Source: Eubacterium sp. AF16-48 (GTDB taxonomy: Bacteria; Bacillota; Clostridia; Lachnospirales; Lachnospiraceae). Taken from it: a stretch of 64,000 nucleotides of DNA. Below the pieces are notes generated by a model. It was not told the origin of the DNA and searched no databases. It saw nothing but the letters and a program-made list of their open reading frames with translations. A program made the position numbers and the translations under genes. Location: positions 45,790 to 109,789 of the forward strand of contig NZ_QUHB01000009.1 in the NCBI RefSeq assembly GCF_003479405.1, read 5' to 3'. This document shows, piece after piece, positions 44,560-53,935 of this stretch (the first letter of the stretch is position 1; every line of letters begins with the position of its first letter).

Positions 44560-44817
44560 TTAATTTTTGTTTCCTAAATATTTTTCTATGCTTTCTATTG
44601 CCTGTGCCTCATCTGCACCATCTGCAGAAACCTTTACTGTCTGTCCCGGCACAAGTCCTAAAGCCATCATTCCCATAATGCTCTTTGCATTAACCTTCTT
44701 TGTCTCGTACTCAACATAGATTTTACTTTCAAACTGGCTTGCAACCTGTACACATTTAGCCACCGGGCTAGCTTCCACACCCTGCTTGATATCAATCGTA
44801 ATGTCCTTTGTTGTCAT
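44560..44817 (-). CDS. crh: Crh-like HPr paralog (no catalytic histidine)
   Basis: 85 residues with the HPr fold. In HPr the phosphocarrier site is GLHARPA; here it reads GVEASPVAK, so His15 is Glu and Arg17 is Ser, and PTS phosphotransfer is not possible. The regulatory Ser46 region NAKSIMGMMALG is intact. This is the signature of Crh, which HPr kinase phosphorylates on Ser46 so that it can act with CcpA (in Crh, His15 is Gln). The context agrees: in B. subtilis crh follows yvcJ(rapZ)-yvcK-whiA, and here it follows rapZ-whiA, with hprK in the same cluster. No yvcK/glmR gene lies between rapZ and whiA. A true HPr must be encoded elsewhere. Confidence 0.85.
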   Translation of the reverse strand: MTTKDITIDIKQGVEASPVAKCVQVASQFESKIYVEYETKKVNAKSIMGMMALGLVPGQTVKVSADGADEAQAIESIEKYLGNKN

Positions 44818-44882
44818 TTTATACTTCCTTTCTAAAGGGTCATTCCCTTAATTCATTTGCAATGGGACCAAATTTTCAGCAG

Positions 44883-45827
44883 TTAATCCCTCAATTCGTC
44901 TGCAATACGACAAATCTTTCTTAACCGATGATTAACTCCCGACTTTCCTAATGGCGGGTCCAGCATTTCCCCTAGCTCCTGTAATGAAGCATCAGGATTT
45001 TCCACTCTGACAGTAGCAATATCCTGTAATTTTTCAGGTAAATACGACAAACCTTTTTTTTCTATAATCATATTTATGTCATCAATCTGTCTTATAGAAG
45101 TAGAAACCGTCTTTTTAATGTTTGCAGTTTCACAATTAACCTGCCTGTTATAGTAGTTACTCATATCCTTAAGAATACGGATATTTTCCATCTTCATTAA
45201 AGCAACGTGAGCCTCCATAACATTTAAAACATTAATAATTCCTTCGCCTTCTTTGATATATACCACAAAATGACCTTTTCTTGCAACTGTTTTCGCTTCA
45301 ATATTGAAATTTTTAAGTAAATTTATTATTTGTTCCGACTTTTTATCACTGCTACACTTTATCTCAAAGTGGTAGGATTTCTGAGGATCATTAATGGAAC
45401 CTGCTGCCATAAACGCCCCTCTGATAAAGGCACGTTTGCAACAGTCCTTCATTATAATAACATTATTTGTTATTGATAAATTCTCCTCTATATCACCATA
45501 AGAATTAATCAGTTTCGTTGCCTGCAAAACTTTTAACGCCTCATCATGTTCCTTTATGGTAATAGTATATGTCTTTTGACTTTTTGAATATGCATTATTT
45601 CTTGATACAATTTCTGTCTCAATACGAAAAGTTTTCCATAAAAGCTGCTTAAGCTTATCTGCCGTTACCTTGGTTTCAGTACGGAATCTCACGGAATACT
45701 TTCCATTTTCGTCAATGGCAACACTTCCACACATGGATAAAATAGCCGCAGTCTCTGCGATCTTACAATGCATTGCACTACTTATGTGAGTGGCTAACTC
45801 TTCTTTCACCTCTTGGGAGAAACTCAT
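44883..45827 (-). CDS. whiA: DNA-binding protein WhiA
   Basis: 314 residues. An N-terminal LAGLIDADG-like region (MSFSQEVKEELATHISSAMH; RAFIRGAFMAAGSINDPQKSY) precedes a C-terminal helix-turn-helix (ASLQELGEMLDPPLGKSGVN). WhiA is a widespread Gram-positive protein linked to cell division and chromosome organisation. The start chosen is ATG 45827 with GGAGGAAAATATT before it; a frame from ATG 45842 would put that site inside the coding region. The rapZ stop lies just upstream, so the two are closely coupled. Confidence 0.95.
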   Translation of the reverse strand: MSFSQEVKEELATHISSAMHCKIAETAAILSMCGSVAIDENGKYSVRFRTETKVTADKLKQLLWKTFRIETEIVSRNNAYSKSQKTYTITIKEHDEALKVLQATKLINSYGDIEENLSITNNVIIMKDCCKRAFIRGAFMAAGSINDPQKSYHFEIKCSSDKKSEQIINLLKNFNIEAKTVARKGHFVVYIKEGEGIINVLNVMEAHVALMKMENIRILKDMSNYYNRQVNCETANIKKTVSTSIRQIDDINMIIEKKGLSYLPEKLQDIATVRVENPDASLQELGEMLDPPLGKSGVNHRLRKICRIADELRD

Positions 45828-45846
45828 AATATTTTCCTCCATGATT

Positions 45847-46707
45847 TTATCTGGTAATATCCCTATGGGCTATTCTGATGCCGTATCCTGCATCTGCGCT
45901 GTCAAGCTGCTTGTACAATTCCTTCGCCACGGTTACTGACCTGTGATGTCCTCCGGTACATCCTATTCCAATAACCAGCTGGTTTTTTCCTTCATCTATG
46001 TAATTAGGAATCAAAAATTTTACCATATCCGTAAGTTTCTCTAAAAATTCCTTAGATACTTCCGAATCTAATACAAAATCCTGCACCTCCTTATCTTCAC
46101 CGGTTTTATGCTTTAACTCCGGAATATAATAAGGGTTAGGCAAAAACCTCACATCAAAAACCAAATCACAGTCTGCCGGCACTCCAAATTTGAAGCCAAA
46201 AGACATTATTGTTACAAAAAGGTTTCTGTATTCCTTATTCATAACAAAAATCTTTTCAATTTCAGTTCTTAAATTTCTCACAAGAAGATTGCTGGTATCA
46301 ATAATATAGTCTGCCTGCTTTCTTAAAAATGCAAGCTTTTTTCTTTCTGTGTTAATTTCATTTTCAACACTGTCCGCATCACCCATAGGATGGCTTCTTC
46401 TTGTTTCTTTAAAACGCTTAATTAAGGTGCTGTTATTGCAGTCTAAAAACAGAATCTCATAATTCTGGTCCTTAATACGCAGATTTTCCAATACTTCATT
46501 TATTCTGTCTAAATTGTTGCCACTTCGTATATCAACTCCAATGGCAACCTTGTTTTTTTCGCTGGTCTGACTAAACAGTAAATCAGCAAAATTTTCTATT
46601 AAATCTATAGGCAAATTGTCTACACAATAATATCCATTATCCTCGAATATCTTAAGAGCCGTAATTTTTCCGGCTCCTGACATTCCTGTAACTATAACAA
46701 ACCGCAT
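45847..46707 (-). CDS. rapZ: RapZ/YvcJ nucleotide-binding adaptor
   Basis: 286 residues, standard RapZ/YvcJ length. It has the N-terminal kinase-like domain (VTGMSGAGKITALKIFEDNG; YCVDNLPIDLIENF) and a C-terminal domain with IGIGCTGGHHRSVTVAKEL, the phosphate-binding loop of the family. In E. coli RapZ controls glucosamine-6-phosphate synthase RNA; in Firmicutes YvcJ binds and hydrolyses nucleotides. The Walker A is unusual: GxxGAGK is followed by Ile-Thr instead of Ser/Thr-Thr, so nucleotide binding may be altered. It lies 13 bases after murB and just before whiA. Confidence 0.95.
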   Translation of the reverse strand: MRFVIVTGMSGAGKITALKIFEDNGYYCVDNLPIDLIENFADLLFSQTSEKNKVAIGVDIRSGNNLDRINEVLENLRIKDQNYEILFLDCNNSTLIKRFKETRRSHPMGDADSVENEINTERKKLAFLRKQADYIIDTSNLLVRNLRTEIEKIFVMNKEYRNLFVTIMSFGFKFGVPADCDLVFDVRFLPNPYYIPELKHKTGEDKEVQDFVLDSEVSKEFLEKLTDMVKFLIPNYIDEGKNQLVIGIGCTGGHHRSVTVAKELYKQLDSADAGYGIRIAHRDITR

Positions 46708-46719
46708 TGCTGTCTCCCT

Positions 46720-47622
46720 TTAAATAATTTTAACTTCCGGTTCTAATGTAACATTAAATTTCTCTTTTACAGTTTTCTCCACGTCATTTATAACCTGCAA
46801 AACATCAGTTGCCGTTGCATTACTGTAATTAATAACAAATCCACAATGCTTTTCTGAAACCATGGCACCGCCTACCCTGTAGCCTTTAAGACCTGCATCT
46901 TCAATAAGCTTTCCGGCAAAATAGCCCTCAGGCCTTTTGAATGTACTTCCGGCACTTGGAAATTCCAACGGCTGCTTTGCCTTTCTCTTTTGCATAAGCA
47001 TCTGCATAATCAAACTGATTTCCTCTGAAGTTCCTATAAATAAGCCAATGCACATCTGAAGAACTATCATTCCTTCTTTTGCAATTCTGCTGGTTCTATA
47101 TCCCATATCAAGCTCTGATATATCTAGTTTTCTGACATTTCCATCCCTGTCTAAAACCTTTACCCACTTAATTACATCCTTCATTTCACCACCATAAGCC
47201 CCTGCATTCATAACAACGGCTCCGCCTACATTTCCCGGTATTCCATGGGCAAATTCAAAACCACCTAAGTCATTTACTGCTGCCGTCATGGCAATTGCTG
47301 ATAATTTGGCTCCGGCATCTGCCACAATTTCCTCTCCGATAACATCTATGGTATTAATCCTTGAATTTACTTCAATTATTATGCCATCATATCCCTCATC
47401 TCTTACAAGGATATTACTTCCGTTACCTATAACCATATATGGTGCATTTTCCGCTCTGCATGCCTTTACTGTATCCACTAATTCATCTATTGACCCCGGA
47501 ATTACGTAAAGGGCTGCATTTCCACCGCACTTAAAGGTACAGTGCTTTGCCATATTTTCGTTTTCCTTAACAAATTCTTCTCCAACAATTTCCTTTAATC
47601 TGTCTATTAACTGCTGTGTCAT
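46720..47622 (-). CDS. murB: UDP-N-acetylenolpyruvoylglucosamine reductase
   Basis: 300 residues, a type II-length MurB. It is an FAD enzyme that reduces the MurA product to UDP-MurNAc in the cytosol. Seen: FKCGGNAALYVIPGS and VIGNGSNILVRDEGYDG for FAD binding, FAHGIPGNVGGAVVMNAGAYGG, and the catalytic end GSTFKRPEGYFAGKLIEDAG with a Ser proton donor. Starts ATG 47622. It sits between the ROK kinase and rapZ genes, on one run of leftward genes. Confidence 0.97.
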   Translation of the reverse strand: MTQQLIDRLKEIVGEEFVKENENMAKHCTFKCGGNAALYVIPGSIDELVDTVKACRAENAPYMVIGNGSNILVRDEGYDGIIIEVNSRINTIDVIGEEIVADAGAKLSAIAMTAAVNDLGGFEFAHGIPGNVGGAVVMNAGAYGGEMKDVIKWVKVLDRDGNVRKLDISELDMGYRTSRIAKEGMIVLQMCIGLFIGTSEEISLIMQMLMQKRKAKQPLEFPSAGSTFKRPEGYFAGKLIEDAGLKGYRVGGAMVSEKHCGFVINYSNATATDVLQVINDVEKTVKEKFNVTLEPEVKII

Positions 47623-47643
47623 GAAAAAATCACTCCTAACAAA

Positions 47644-48585
47644 TTATTTTATTATTAATGCTGCTGAACCAAACATTCCTGCATCATTTCCCAATTCTGC
47701 CAAATGAACTGCTGCATCTCCACATGCTGAAAAACATGTTTCCCTATATGTATCCTTTACAACATCAATAAGGTATGAACCTGCCTTACTTACTCCTCCA
47801 CCTATGATAAACGCCTGTGGGTTTACTGTCGCTGCAATATGTGACATAGCCTTTCCAAGATAGTTGCCCATCTGCTTTGTTATGGTTATTGCACCTTCAT
47901 TTCCTTCTTTTGCCAAATCAAAAACATCCTTAGCTGTAATATTTTCCCCGAATTCATTTAATTTTTCGTCACTATGAGCTGCCATATATCTCTTTGCAAG
48001 TCGTACAACTCCTGTGGCAGATGCATACTGCTCCAGACATCCATGTCTTCCACAATTACACTGTTCCTCTTCTCCATCCTGCATATGCATATGTCCGATT
48101 TCTCCTGCACCACCATTGTAGCCTGTAAGAATCTTACCATTAATAATGACTCCGCCACCTACACCGGTTCCAAGAGTAATCATTACAATGTCATCATAAC
48201 CTTTTCCGCCACCTTTCCATGCTTCACCAAGGGCAGCTACGTTTGCATCATTTCCGGCTTTAACCTTTATACCATGGAACATTTCAGAAAGCTTCTGTTC
48301 AACATTGAAAGTTCCCCATCCTAAATTTACACACTGTAAAACTGTTCCATCTGCTAAAACAGGTCCCGGAAGTCCAATTCCAATACCTTCTATTTCATCA
48401 AGGCTGATGCCTTCTTTTACTAATTTACCCTCTAAAGCCTCACATATATCTGCAAGAATATTTTCACCAAAATTTTCTGTTCTTGTAGTAATTTCCCACT
48501 TATCTAAAACTTCTCCATTATTTTTAAAGAAACCTATCTTTATTGTAGTTCCTCCAACATCAATTCCAAAACAATACTCTTTCAT
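47644..48585 (-). CDS. glcK: ROK-family glucokinase
   Basis: 313 residues. N-terminal ATP site FGIDVGGTTIKIGFFKNNG; sugar-binding ENI/GNDANVAALGEAWKGG; ROK zinc motif CNCGRHGCLEQYASATG; and GEIGHMHM. It should phosphorylate glucose (or a close hexose) with ATP, feeding glycolysis when sugar enters without the PTS. The position next to hprK and the Crh-like gene places it among carbon-control genes. Starts ATG 48585 with AGGAGG upstream. The exact sugar cannot be proven from sequence. Confidence 0.92.
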   Translation of the reverse strand: MKEYCFGIDVGGTTIKIGFFKNNGEVLDKWEITTRTENFGENILADICEALEGKLVKEGISLDEIEGIGIGLPGPVLADGTVLQCVNLGWGTFNVEQKLSEMFHGIKVKAGNDANVAALGEAWKGGGKGYDDIVMITLGTGVGGGVIINGKILTGYNGGAGEIGHMHMQDGEEEQCNCGRHGCLEQYASATGVVRLAKRYMAAHSDEKLNEFGENITAKDVFDLAKEGNEGAITITKQMGNYLGKAMSHIAATVNPQAFIIGGGVSKAGSYLIDVVKDTYRETCFSACGDAAVHLAELGNDAGMFGSAALIIK

Positions 48586-48604
48586 TTTTTCCTCCTAAAT
48601 TATT

Positions 48605-49552
48605 TTATTCATCGTCTTCTGTTGCTTTCTTCATATTTTTTTCTACACGATTATATAATTCCTGTGCCGCATTATATCCCATTCTCTTCTGTCTGTGGTT
48701 AACCGCCGCTGACTCAACAATAACTGCAAGATTTCGTCCCGGTCTGATAGGAATGGAGTGACACACTACTTTATTTCCCAGAAATTCAATGTAATTGTCC
48801 ACAAGACCCATTCTGTCATATTCTTTTTCTCTATCCCACTCTTCCAGTTTAATAACCATATCAATGTTTGCCGTATCCAAAATACTTTCAACACCAAACA
48901 ATGCCTTAACATCAATAATTCCAATGCCTCGAAGTTCAATAAAATGCTTGGTTATTTCAGGTGATGTTCCAATCAATGTTTCATCACTTACTTTTCTGAT
49001 TTCCACCACATCATCTGTAACTAAACGATGTCCTCTCTTTATCAGTTCAAGGGCTGCTTCACTTTTTCCAATTCCGCTTTCACCCATAATCAGCACACCT
49101 TCACCATAAACATCCACCAAAACTCCATGTCTTGTAATGCAAGGTGCCAGTTCAACATTTAACCATCTTGACAGTTCAGCGTTAAATCTGGATGTAGCCA
49201 TATCTGTTGATAAAATAGGAACTCCATGCTTTGCTCCAATTTCAATCATATCCTCATCCGGCTTATTTCCACGACAAAGAATAAGACACGGTATACCGCT
49301 GCTCATCAGTTTCTCATACACCCATTGTCTGTTTTTTCTTTCCATGTTATCTAAAAATGCACATTCCACATTTCCAATAATCTGAACTCTTTCTTTATCA
49401 AAATGTTCAAAAAAGCCTGCCAGCTGTAATGCCGGTCTGTTTACTTCCGGTATGGTAATCTTAATTTTATCTGTATCCACTGATGGTGTATGATTTGTAA
49501 GTTTGTAATACTCTACAATCTTTGTAAATTTGATGCTGATATCTGATTCCAT
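48605..49552 (-). CDS. hprK: HPr kinase/phosphorylase
   Basis: 315 residues. The N-terminal domain is followed by the catalytic domain with Walker A MGESGIGKSEAALELIKRGH, the catalytic loop RLVTDDVVEI and the HprK signature EFLGNKVVCHSIPIRPGRN. It phosphorylates Ser46 of HPr and of Crh, the main trigger of carbon catabolite repression in Firmicutes. It is in the same run as a Crh-like gene, its predicted partner. Starts ATG 49552 with a GGAGAG site upstream. The C-terminal tail is acidic. Confidence 0.96.
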   Translation of the reverse strand: MESDISIKFTKIVEYYKLTNHTPSVDTDKIKITIPEVNRPALQLAGFFEHFDKERVQIIGNVECAFLDNMERKNRQWVYEKLMSSGIPCLILCRGNKPDEDMIEIGAKHGVPILSTDMATSRFNAELSRWLNVELAPCITRHGVLVDVYGEGVLIMGESGIGKSEAALELIKRGHRLVTDDVVEIRKVSDETLIGTSPEITKHFIELRGIGIIDVKALFGVESILDTANIDMVIKLEEWDREKEYDRMGLVDNYIEFLGNKVVCHSIPIRPGRNLAVIVESAAVNHRQKRMGYNAAQELYNRVEKNMKKATEDDE

Positions 49553-49651
49553 TTTATGCTCTCCTCTCCTGTTATTATTAATATTTTATAACTTTACTCC
49601 TGTCTGATATAATATCATCCGGGCATTTTTTTGTACACATTATTTTTAAAT

Positions 49652-51556
49652 TTAGTGAAAGAACTTATATACATCCTTAGCTACATTTTCATTCATAGAT
49701 GGTGCTTTCTCCAATTCCTCCACCGTGGCAGTTCTGATATTTTCCAGAGTTTTAAAATGTCTCATAAGTGCTTTTCGCCTTGTAGGTCCCACTCCCGGAA
49801 TATCATCTAAAATAGAATGTACCTGTCCTTTATTTCTAAGACTTCTATGATATTCAATGGCAAATCTGTGGGTTTCATCCTGTATTCTTGTAATAAGTTT
49901 AAAACCTTCAGAATGGCTATCTATTGGTATTTCCACATTATTATAATATAAACCTCTTGTTCTATGATTGTCATCCTTAACCATTCCACATACAGGAATA
50001 TTTATTCCTAAATTGTCAAGAACTTTAAGAGCTACATTTACCTGTCCTTTTCCTCCGTCCATTAAAAGCACATCCGGAAACTTACTAAAACTTCCCATAT
50101 TGTAATCACCGTCTTCTAAATCCAGTTTCTCACGCTCTTCCAAACCATGTTTAAAACGTCTTGTAAGAACCTCTTCCATGCTGGCGTAATCGTCCGGTCC
50201 CTTTACGGATTTAATTTTGAACTTTCGATAGTTATTTCTCTTTGGTTTGCCGTCCTCATACACAATCATGGATGCCACAGATTCATATCCATTGGTATTT
50301 GATATATCATATGACTCCATTCTGTGAATTCCGGTAATTCCCGTAAGTTCCTCTATTTCATGAACTGCACCTGTGGTCTTTCTCTGCTCACGTCTGTATT
50401 TTTCCTTGTTTTGCTCTAACAGATTTTCAGCATTCTTAGCTGCCAGTTCCACTAACTTTTCCTTACTTCCCTTTTTAGGATTTACTATTTTAACAGTATA
50501 ATTCTGATTTCTGCTAAGCAATTTTGATAATAATTCCGGCTCTTCTACCTCCTCCTGTACCAGTAATTCGTGGGGAATAAAAGGTGTTCCTATATAATAT
50601 TGTTTGATAAAGCTCGTAAGAATGTCCCTTCCCGTATCTCCCGGAACTGTTGTCAGATAAAAATGTTCCCTTCCTATGAGTTTTCCGTTTCTCACAAAAA
50701 ATACCTGAACCACTGCATCATTACCCTCTTCTGCATATGCAATAATATCTCTGTCTTCAAATTGATGGGTTGTTATTTTCTGATTACCTGCCACGTGGTT
50801 AATACTGTTTATTAAATCACGGCACTCCATAGCCTTTTCAAAATCCAGTTCTGCCGATGCCTTTTGCATCTTTTCCTCTAGTTCCTTGATGGTGTCTCTG
50901 TAATTACCCTCTAGAAATTTTATTGCCTTATCTACATTCTCCCGATATTTTTCTTTCGATATATATCCCTGACACGCTCCATCGCATTGCCCAATATGAT
51001 AGTACAAACAAGGTCGTCCATTAACATGGGGAACTTCCTTTTTATCCTCCTGTTCCTCCCATGGTTTTCTATTATCTATTATGGTTTTATTACAATTTCT
51101 GATTTTATACATTTTCTGTAATAAATCTATGGTGTCACGAACTGCCCCGGCACTGGTAAAGGGGCCAAAATATTTATTATTGTCTTTTTTCATTCTTCGG
51201 GCTAAAAGTATTCTCGGATAATCTTCACGCAAAGTAACCATGACATATGGATAAGTCTTGTCATCCATAAGCATGGTGTTGTACTTTGGTCTGTATTCTT
51301 TTATAAGGTTACACTCTAAAATGAGGGCCTCTAATTCGGAATCTGTCAATATATATTCAAACCTTTTGATATTTGAAACCATTGACTGAATTTTCAGGCT
51401 CTTCTTAGTGCTTTCCCTAAAATATGAACTTACCCGCCTTTTTAAATTAACTGCCTTACCTACATATATAACGTCGTCCCGTTTATCATGCATAAGATAA
51501 ACTCCCGGCGTTTCCGGCATTTTCTTCAATTCCTCTGAAAAATTAAACTCACTCAT
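49652..51556 (-). CDS. uvrC: Excinuclease ABC subunit C
   Basis: 634 residues. N-terminal GIY-YIG nuclease ([20 protein letters not shown]), the UVR UvrB-binding motif ([15 protein letters not shown]), the RNase H-like C-terminal nuclease ([20 protein letters not shown]) and the tandem helix-hairpin-helix end ([18 protein letters not shown]). It makes both incisions in nucleotide excision repair. Length is normal. It leads the leftward run uvrC-hprK-ROK-murB-rapZ-whiA-crh, with 99 bases before hprK. Starts ATG 51556. Confidence 0.97.
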   Translation of the reverse strand: MSEFNFSEELKKMPETPGVYLMHDKRDDVIYVGKAVNLKRRVSSYFRESTKKSLKIQSMVSNIKRFEYILTDSELEALILECNLIKEYRPKYNTMLMDDKTYPYVMVTLREDYPRILLARRMKKDNNKYFGPFTSAGAVRDTIDLLQKMYKIRNCNKTIIDNRKPWEEQEDKKEVPHVNGRPCLYYHIGQCDGACQGYISKEKYRENVDKAIKFLEGNYRDTIKELEEKMQKASAELDFEKAMECRDLINSINHVAGNQKITTHQFEDRDIIAYAEEGNDAVVQVFFVRNGKLIGREHFYLTTVPGDTGRDILTSFIKQYYIGTPFIPHELLVQEEVEEPELLSKLLSRNQNYTVKIVNPKKGSKEKLVELAAKNAENLLEQNKEKYRREQRKTTGAVHEIEELTGITGIHRMESYDISNTNGYESVASMIVYEDGKPKRNNYRKFKIKSVKGPDDYASMEEVLTRRFKHGLEEREKLDLEDGDYNMGSFSKFPDVLLMDGGKGQVNVALKVLDNLGINIPVCGMVKDDNHRTRGLYYNNVEIPIDSHSEGFKLITRIQDETHRFAIEYHRSLRNKGQVHSILDDIPGVGPTRRKALMRHFKTLENIRTATVEELEKAPSMNENVAKDVYKFFH

Positions 51557-51643
51557 ATGGCTATTGTACCAAATTGCAGGCAGTATGACTAGCCACTAAT
51601 CATTGGAAATACATTTTGAATTTTAGAAAATAACGTATAAAAA

Positions 51644-51684
51644 AGCTGCTTCTTTAAAGCTTACAAAACTCTGAAGAAACAGCT
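51644..51684 (-). terminator. Terminator after the lipoprotein pair
   Basis: AGCTGTTTCTT / AAGAAGCAGCT stem followed by TTTTTTATAC on the minus strand, 16 bases after the 51700 stop. Confidence 0.85.
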
Positions 51685-51699
51685 CACATATATTTCAAT

Positions 51700-52581
51700 T
51701 TAAATATTTAATTTTAACTCTTTATTTCCTTCAAGAATATTCACGTCCGTTTCCAAAGTATTATCCTTGCATGAAACCGTTACATAATACTTATATTGAC
51801 TTTTGTCCTTTAATTCCACCAACATATTAACATCCACTGTGTCATCTTCCCTCAGTAAGTAAGTATATTTTACATTTTCAAGAGTTTTGGAATATTTATT
51901 CTTAATTTCATTGTCAATTTTTTCCTTTACGTTCTTAGCATTTGACATTTTAAAGAATTCCTCTTCTGATATTTCTTTAGCCTCGTATTCCTTACATGTC
52001 TTCGAATTATCATCCCATTTAAAATGATATTTCTGTTGAGATAAACTCATCCAGTCCTTAAAATCGGATTGTAATTCATAATATGAATAGTTATATGCGT
52101 ACAGTTCATTATTTTCTACGAATAAATTAATTCTATTTTTAGAATACAATTCGACTGCCTGATTTTTTTCCACTCCATATATTATGGTCTTCATTTCATC
52201 ATTCTGTCTCACCTGTACCTCATTAAAAAGCACATACTTATGCCCCAGATTAATTGTTTCAATTGACGTATCACTTGTAGCTATGAATGCATCTGCTAAT
52301 TTTTTGCTTTCCTTCGAATTTAAGAACCAAAGTTCAAACTCACTTTCATCTCCGTTCTGTTTGCCCTTTGTTAATGCAAATGCCTCTTCCTCTCCATCCT
52401 CATCAAAATCGTCCACAACCATTTTAAACACTTCTTTATCAGTTAATTTTTTAATTTCATTTTTATAGTTCACTGTTATTTTTTCAGAAGTGTCGTTTTC
52501 AACCTTGTTCTTTGATGTACCACATCCTATTAAAGTTATCACTAATGCTGATAAAATAGTTACTAATGCTATCTTTTTCAT
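51700..52581 (-). CDS. Lipoprotein with Asp-rich calcium-type motif
   Basis: 293 residues. The lipoprotein signal is MKKIALVTILSALVITLIGC. The mature part begins with a Ser/Thr-poor linker and KMVVDDFDEDGEEEAFALTK, a DxDxDG-type metal motif like the FG-GAP/VCBS proteins. A beta-rich domain and two C-terminal copies of a Tyr/Lys-rich strand pattern (YTYLLREDDTVDVNMLVELK) follow. It should be anchored on the outer face of the membrane. Function unknown. It is paired with a second lipoprotein gene 12 bases upstream that carries a similar motif, so they are probably co-expressed and work together. Starts ATG 52581 after GGGAG. Confidence 0.75.
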   Translation of the reverse strand: MKKIALVTILSALVITLIGCGTSKNKVENDTSEKITVNYKNEIKKLTDKEVFKMVVDDFDEDGEEEAFALTKGKQNGDESEFELWFLNSKESKKLADAFIATSDTSIETINLGHKYVLFNEVQVRQNDEMKTIIYGVEKNQAVELYSKNRINLFVENNELYAYNYSYYELQSDFKDWMSLSQQKYHFKWDDNSKTCKEYEAKEISEEEFFKMSNAKNVKEKIDNEIKNKYSKTLENVKYTYLLREDDTVDVNMLVELKDKSQYKYYVTVSCKDNTLETDVNILEGNKELKLNI

Positions 52582-52593
52582 TTTGTTTTCTCC

Positions 52594-53697
52594 CTACTTT
52601 TCTCCTACAAATTCTGCCCTGCCAATCACCAGTGAATCAGTTTCCGCATCATATTTTAAATACACGTTCAGCTTACCAATCTCTTTAGAGCCAATAGTAA
52701 TCCTCAGTGAAGTCCTGATTGTTTTATCATCATTTCTTTCTTTGAAATAATCATATTCCGCATAATGGTTATCCCATGTTTCTGCCATTAAAGCATGTAA
52801 ACTCAATGCACCGGCTGTATCTTCTTCAGTCATTCCAAGTTTGCCTTCTTTGTAAACACGAGCAGCCTGATTATCTGATCTATCCAAATCATTTGGATCT
52901 ACATATTCCAATTCACTTTTTTGGCATCCTAAATCTAAAAGAGAAATTATCTGCTCATAATTAAATTTAACTCCTGTGATTTTCATTTTATAATCGTCCA
53001 ACAATTCGACACGAAATGCATCTCTCTCCAACTCTGCCGTCTCAACATTACTGTATATTCTTTTTAATTCCTTACCTGTGAATTCATAAAGATTCCAGTC
53101 AACATGCATATTAGGTTCGCTGGACAAAATCACTTCATCTTTACCGTCTCCCGTAACATCCCACAGATTCAACTGTTCGTCTCTGCCACCCAAACCTGCA
53201 AATATGTCAGTCCTTGTCAGATAACTTTTCTTGTTTTTATAATCCAGCACTGCAATATAAGCATAATTTTCATTAATATCCACATTTTTGTTTTCATCAA
53301 TAACTAATACAAGACATTCCCCTTCTCCGCTAATATTACCTACAGTAGCGTTAGTGATATATACCCTATCCTTAAATCCAAGATAGGATAAATCATACGT
53401 TGGTTCATCCTTTTTTTCCGTGCAAAATGTGGCGTCAGTTTCTTCTGCATATTGACATTTGTGAATAACAACCTCAACTGTTCCATTTGTCTTTTTAGGA
53501 TCAGGCACTTCAAAACCTTCATCTGTTTCTTTTGTCTGTGTTAAATGGATTTGTGATTTTTCACCTGACATTTTCATAACATCATTCCCACTTGTTTCAA
53601 TACCCGTTTTTTCTTCAACACTACCACATGCAACCAAGCCGAAAGTTGCAACTCCCATTAGCACTAATGCCATGATTTTTCTTACTGTTTTCCTCAC
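52594..53697 (-). CDS. Lipoprotein with FG-GAP/VCBS-like motif
   Basis: 367 residues from GTG 53697, which has AAAGGAG seven bases upstream; an upstream ATG at 53718 is less well placed. Signal: RKIMALVLMGVATFGLVACG with Cys as the lipid site. The centre holds LWDVTGDGKDEVILSSEPN, a propeller-type calcium-binding repeat, followed by VDWNLYEFTGKELKRIYSN. The C-terminus (LRITIGSKEIGKLNVYLKYD) is beta-rich. It is extracellular and membrane-bound. It could bind a surface ligand or a sugar; no enzyme motif is seen. It precedes a second lipoprotein with a related DxDxDG motif, forming a two-gene operon that ends at the 51644 terminator. Confidence 0.75.
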   Translation of the reverse strand: MRKTVRKIMALVLMGVATFGLVACGSVEEKTGIETSGNDVMKMSGEKSQIHLTQTKETDEGFEVPDPKKTNGTVEVVIHKCQYAEETDATFCTEKKDEPTYDLSYLGFKDRVYITNATVGNISGEGECLVLVIDENKNVDINENYAYIAVLDYKNKKSYLTRTDIFAGLGGRDEQLNLWDVTGDGKDEVILSSEPNMHVDWNLYEFTGKELKRIYSNVETAELERDAFRVELLDDYKMKITGVKFNYEQIISLLDLGCQKSELEYVDPNDLDRSDNQAARVYKEGKLGMTEEDTAGALSLHALMAETWDNHYAEYDYFKERNDDKTIRTSLRITIGSKEIGKLNVYLKYDAETDSLVIGRAEFVGEK

Positions 53698-53867
53698 CGT
53701 TTTTCTCCTTTGATTCATACATTAAATTTCAATTTTGTAGTAGCATTCATACCCAAATATCTACTTTCAAAACTAATTTTATTCTATCACAAACACAACT
53801 CTTGTCCATCATTTTTTGAAAAATTTTTACATTATTTTTTTATTTTTTTACAACCTATTGTATGAAA

Positions 53868-53916
53868 AAAGTTATAGGACCATCCCCCTAAATCGGGCTT
53901 TGAATTCTATAACTTT
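53868..53916 (-). terminator. Terminator of the Rpn-type nuclease gene
   Basis: AAAGTTATAG / CTATAACTTT, 10 bp, enclosing a GC-rich inner part; TTTTTTCATAC follows on the minus strand. Confidence 0.8.
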
Positions 53917-53935
53917 GTTCTAATAATTATGTCTT

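Noticed and set aside
44560..44817. Ordinary ptsH
   Set aside because: The catalytic His is Glu and the adjacent Arg is Ser; synteny fits crh.
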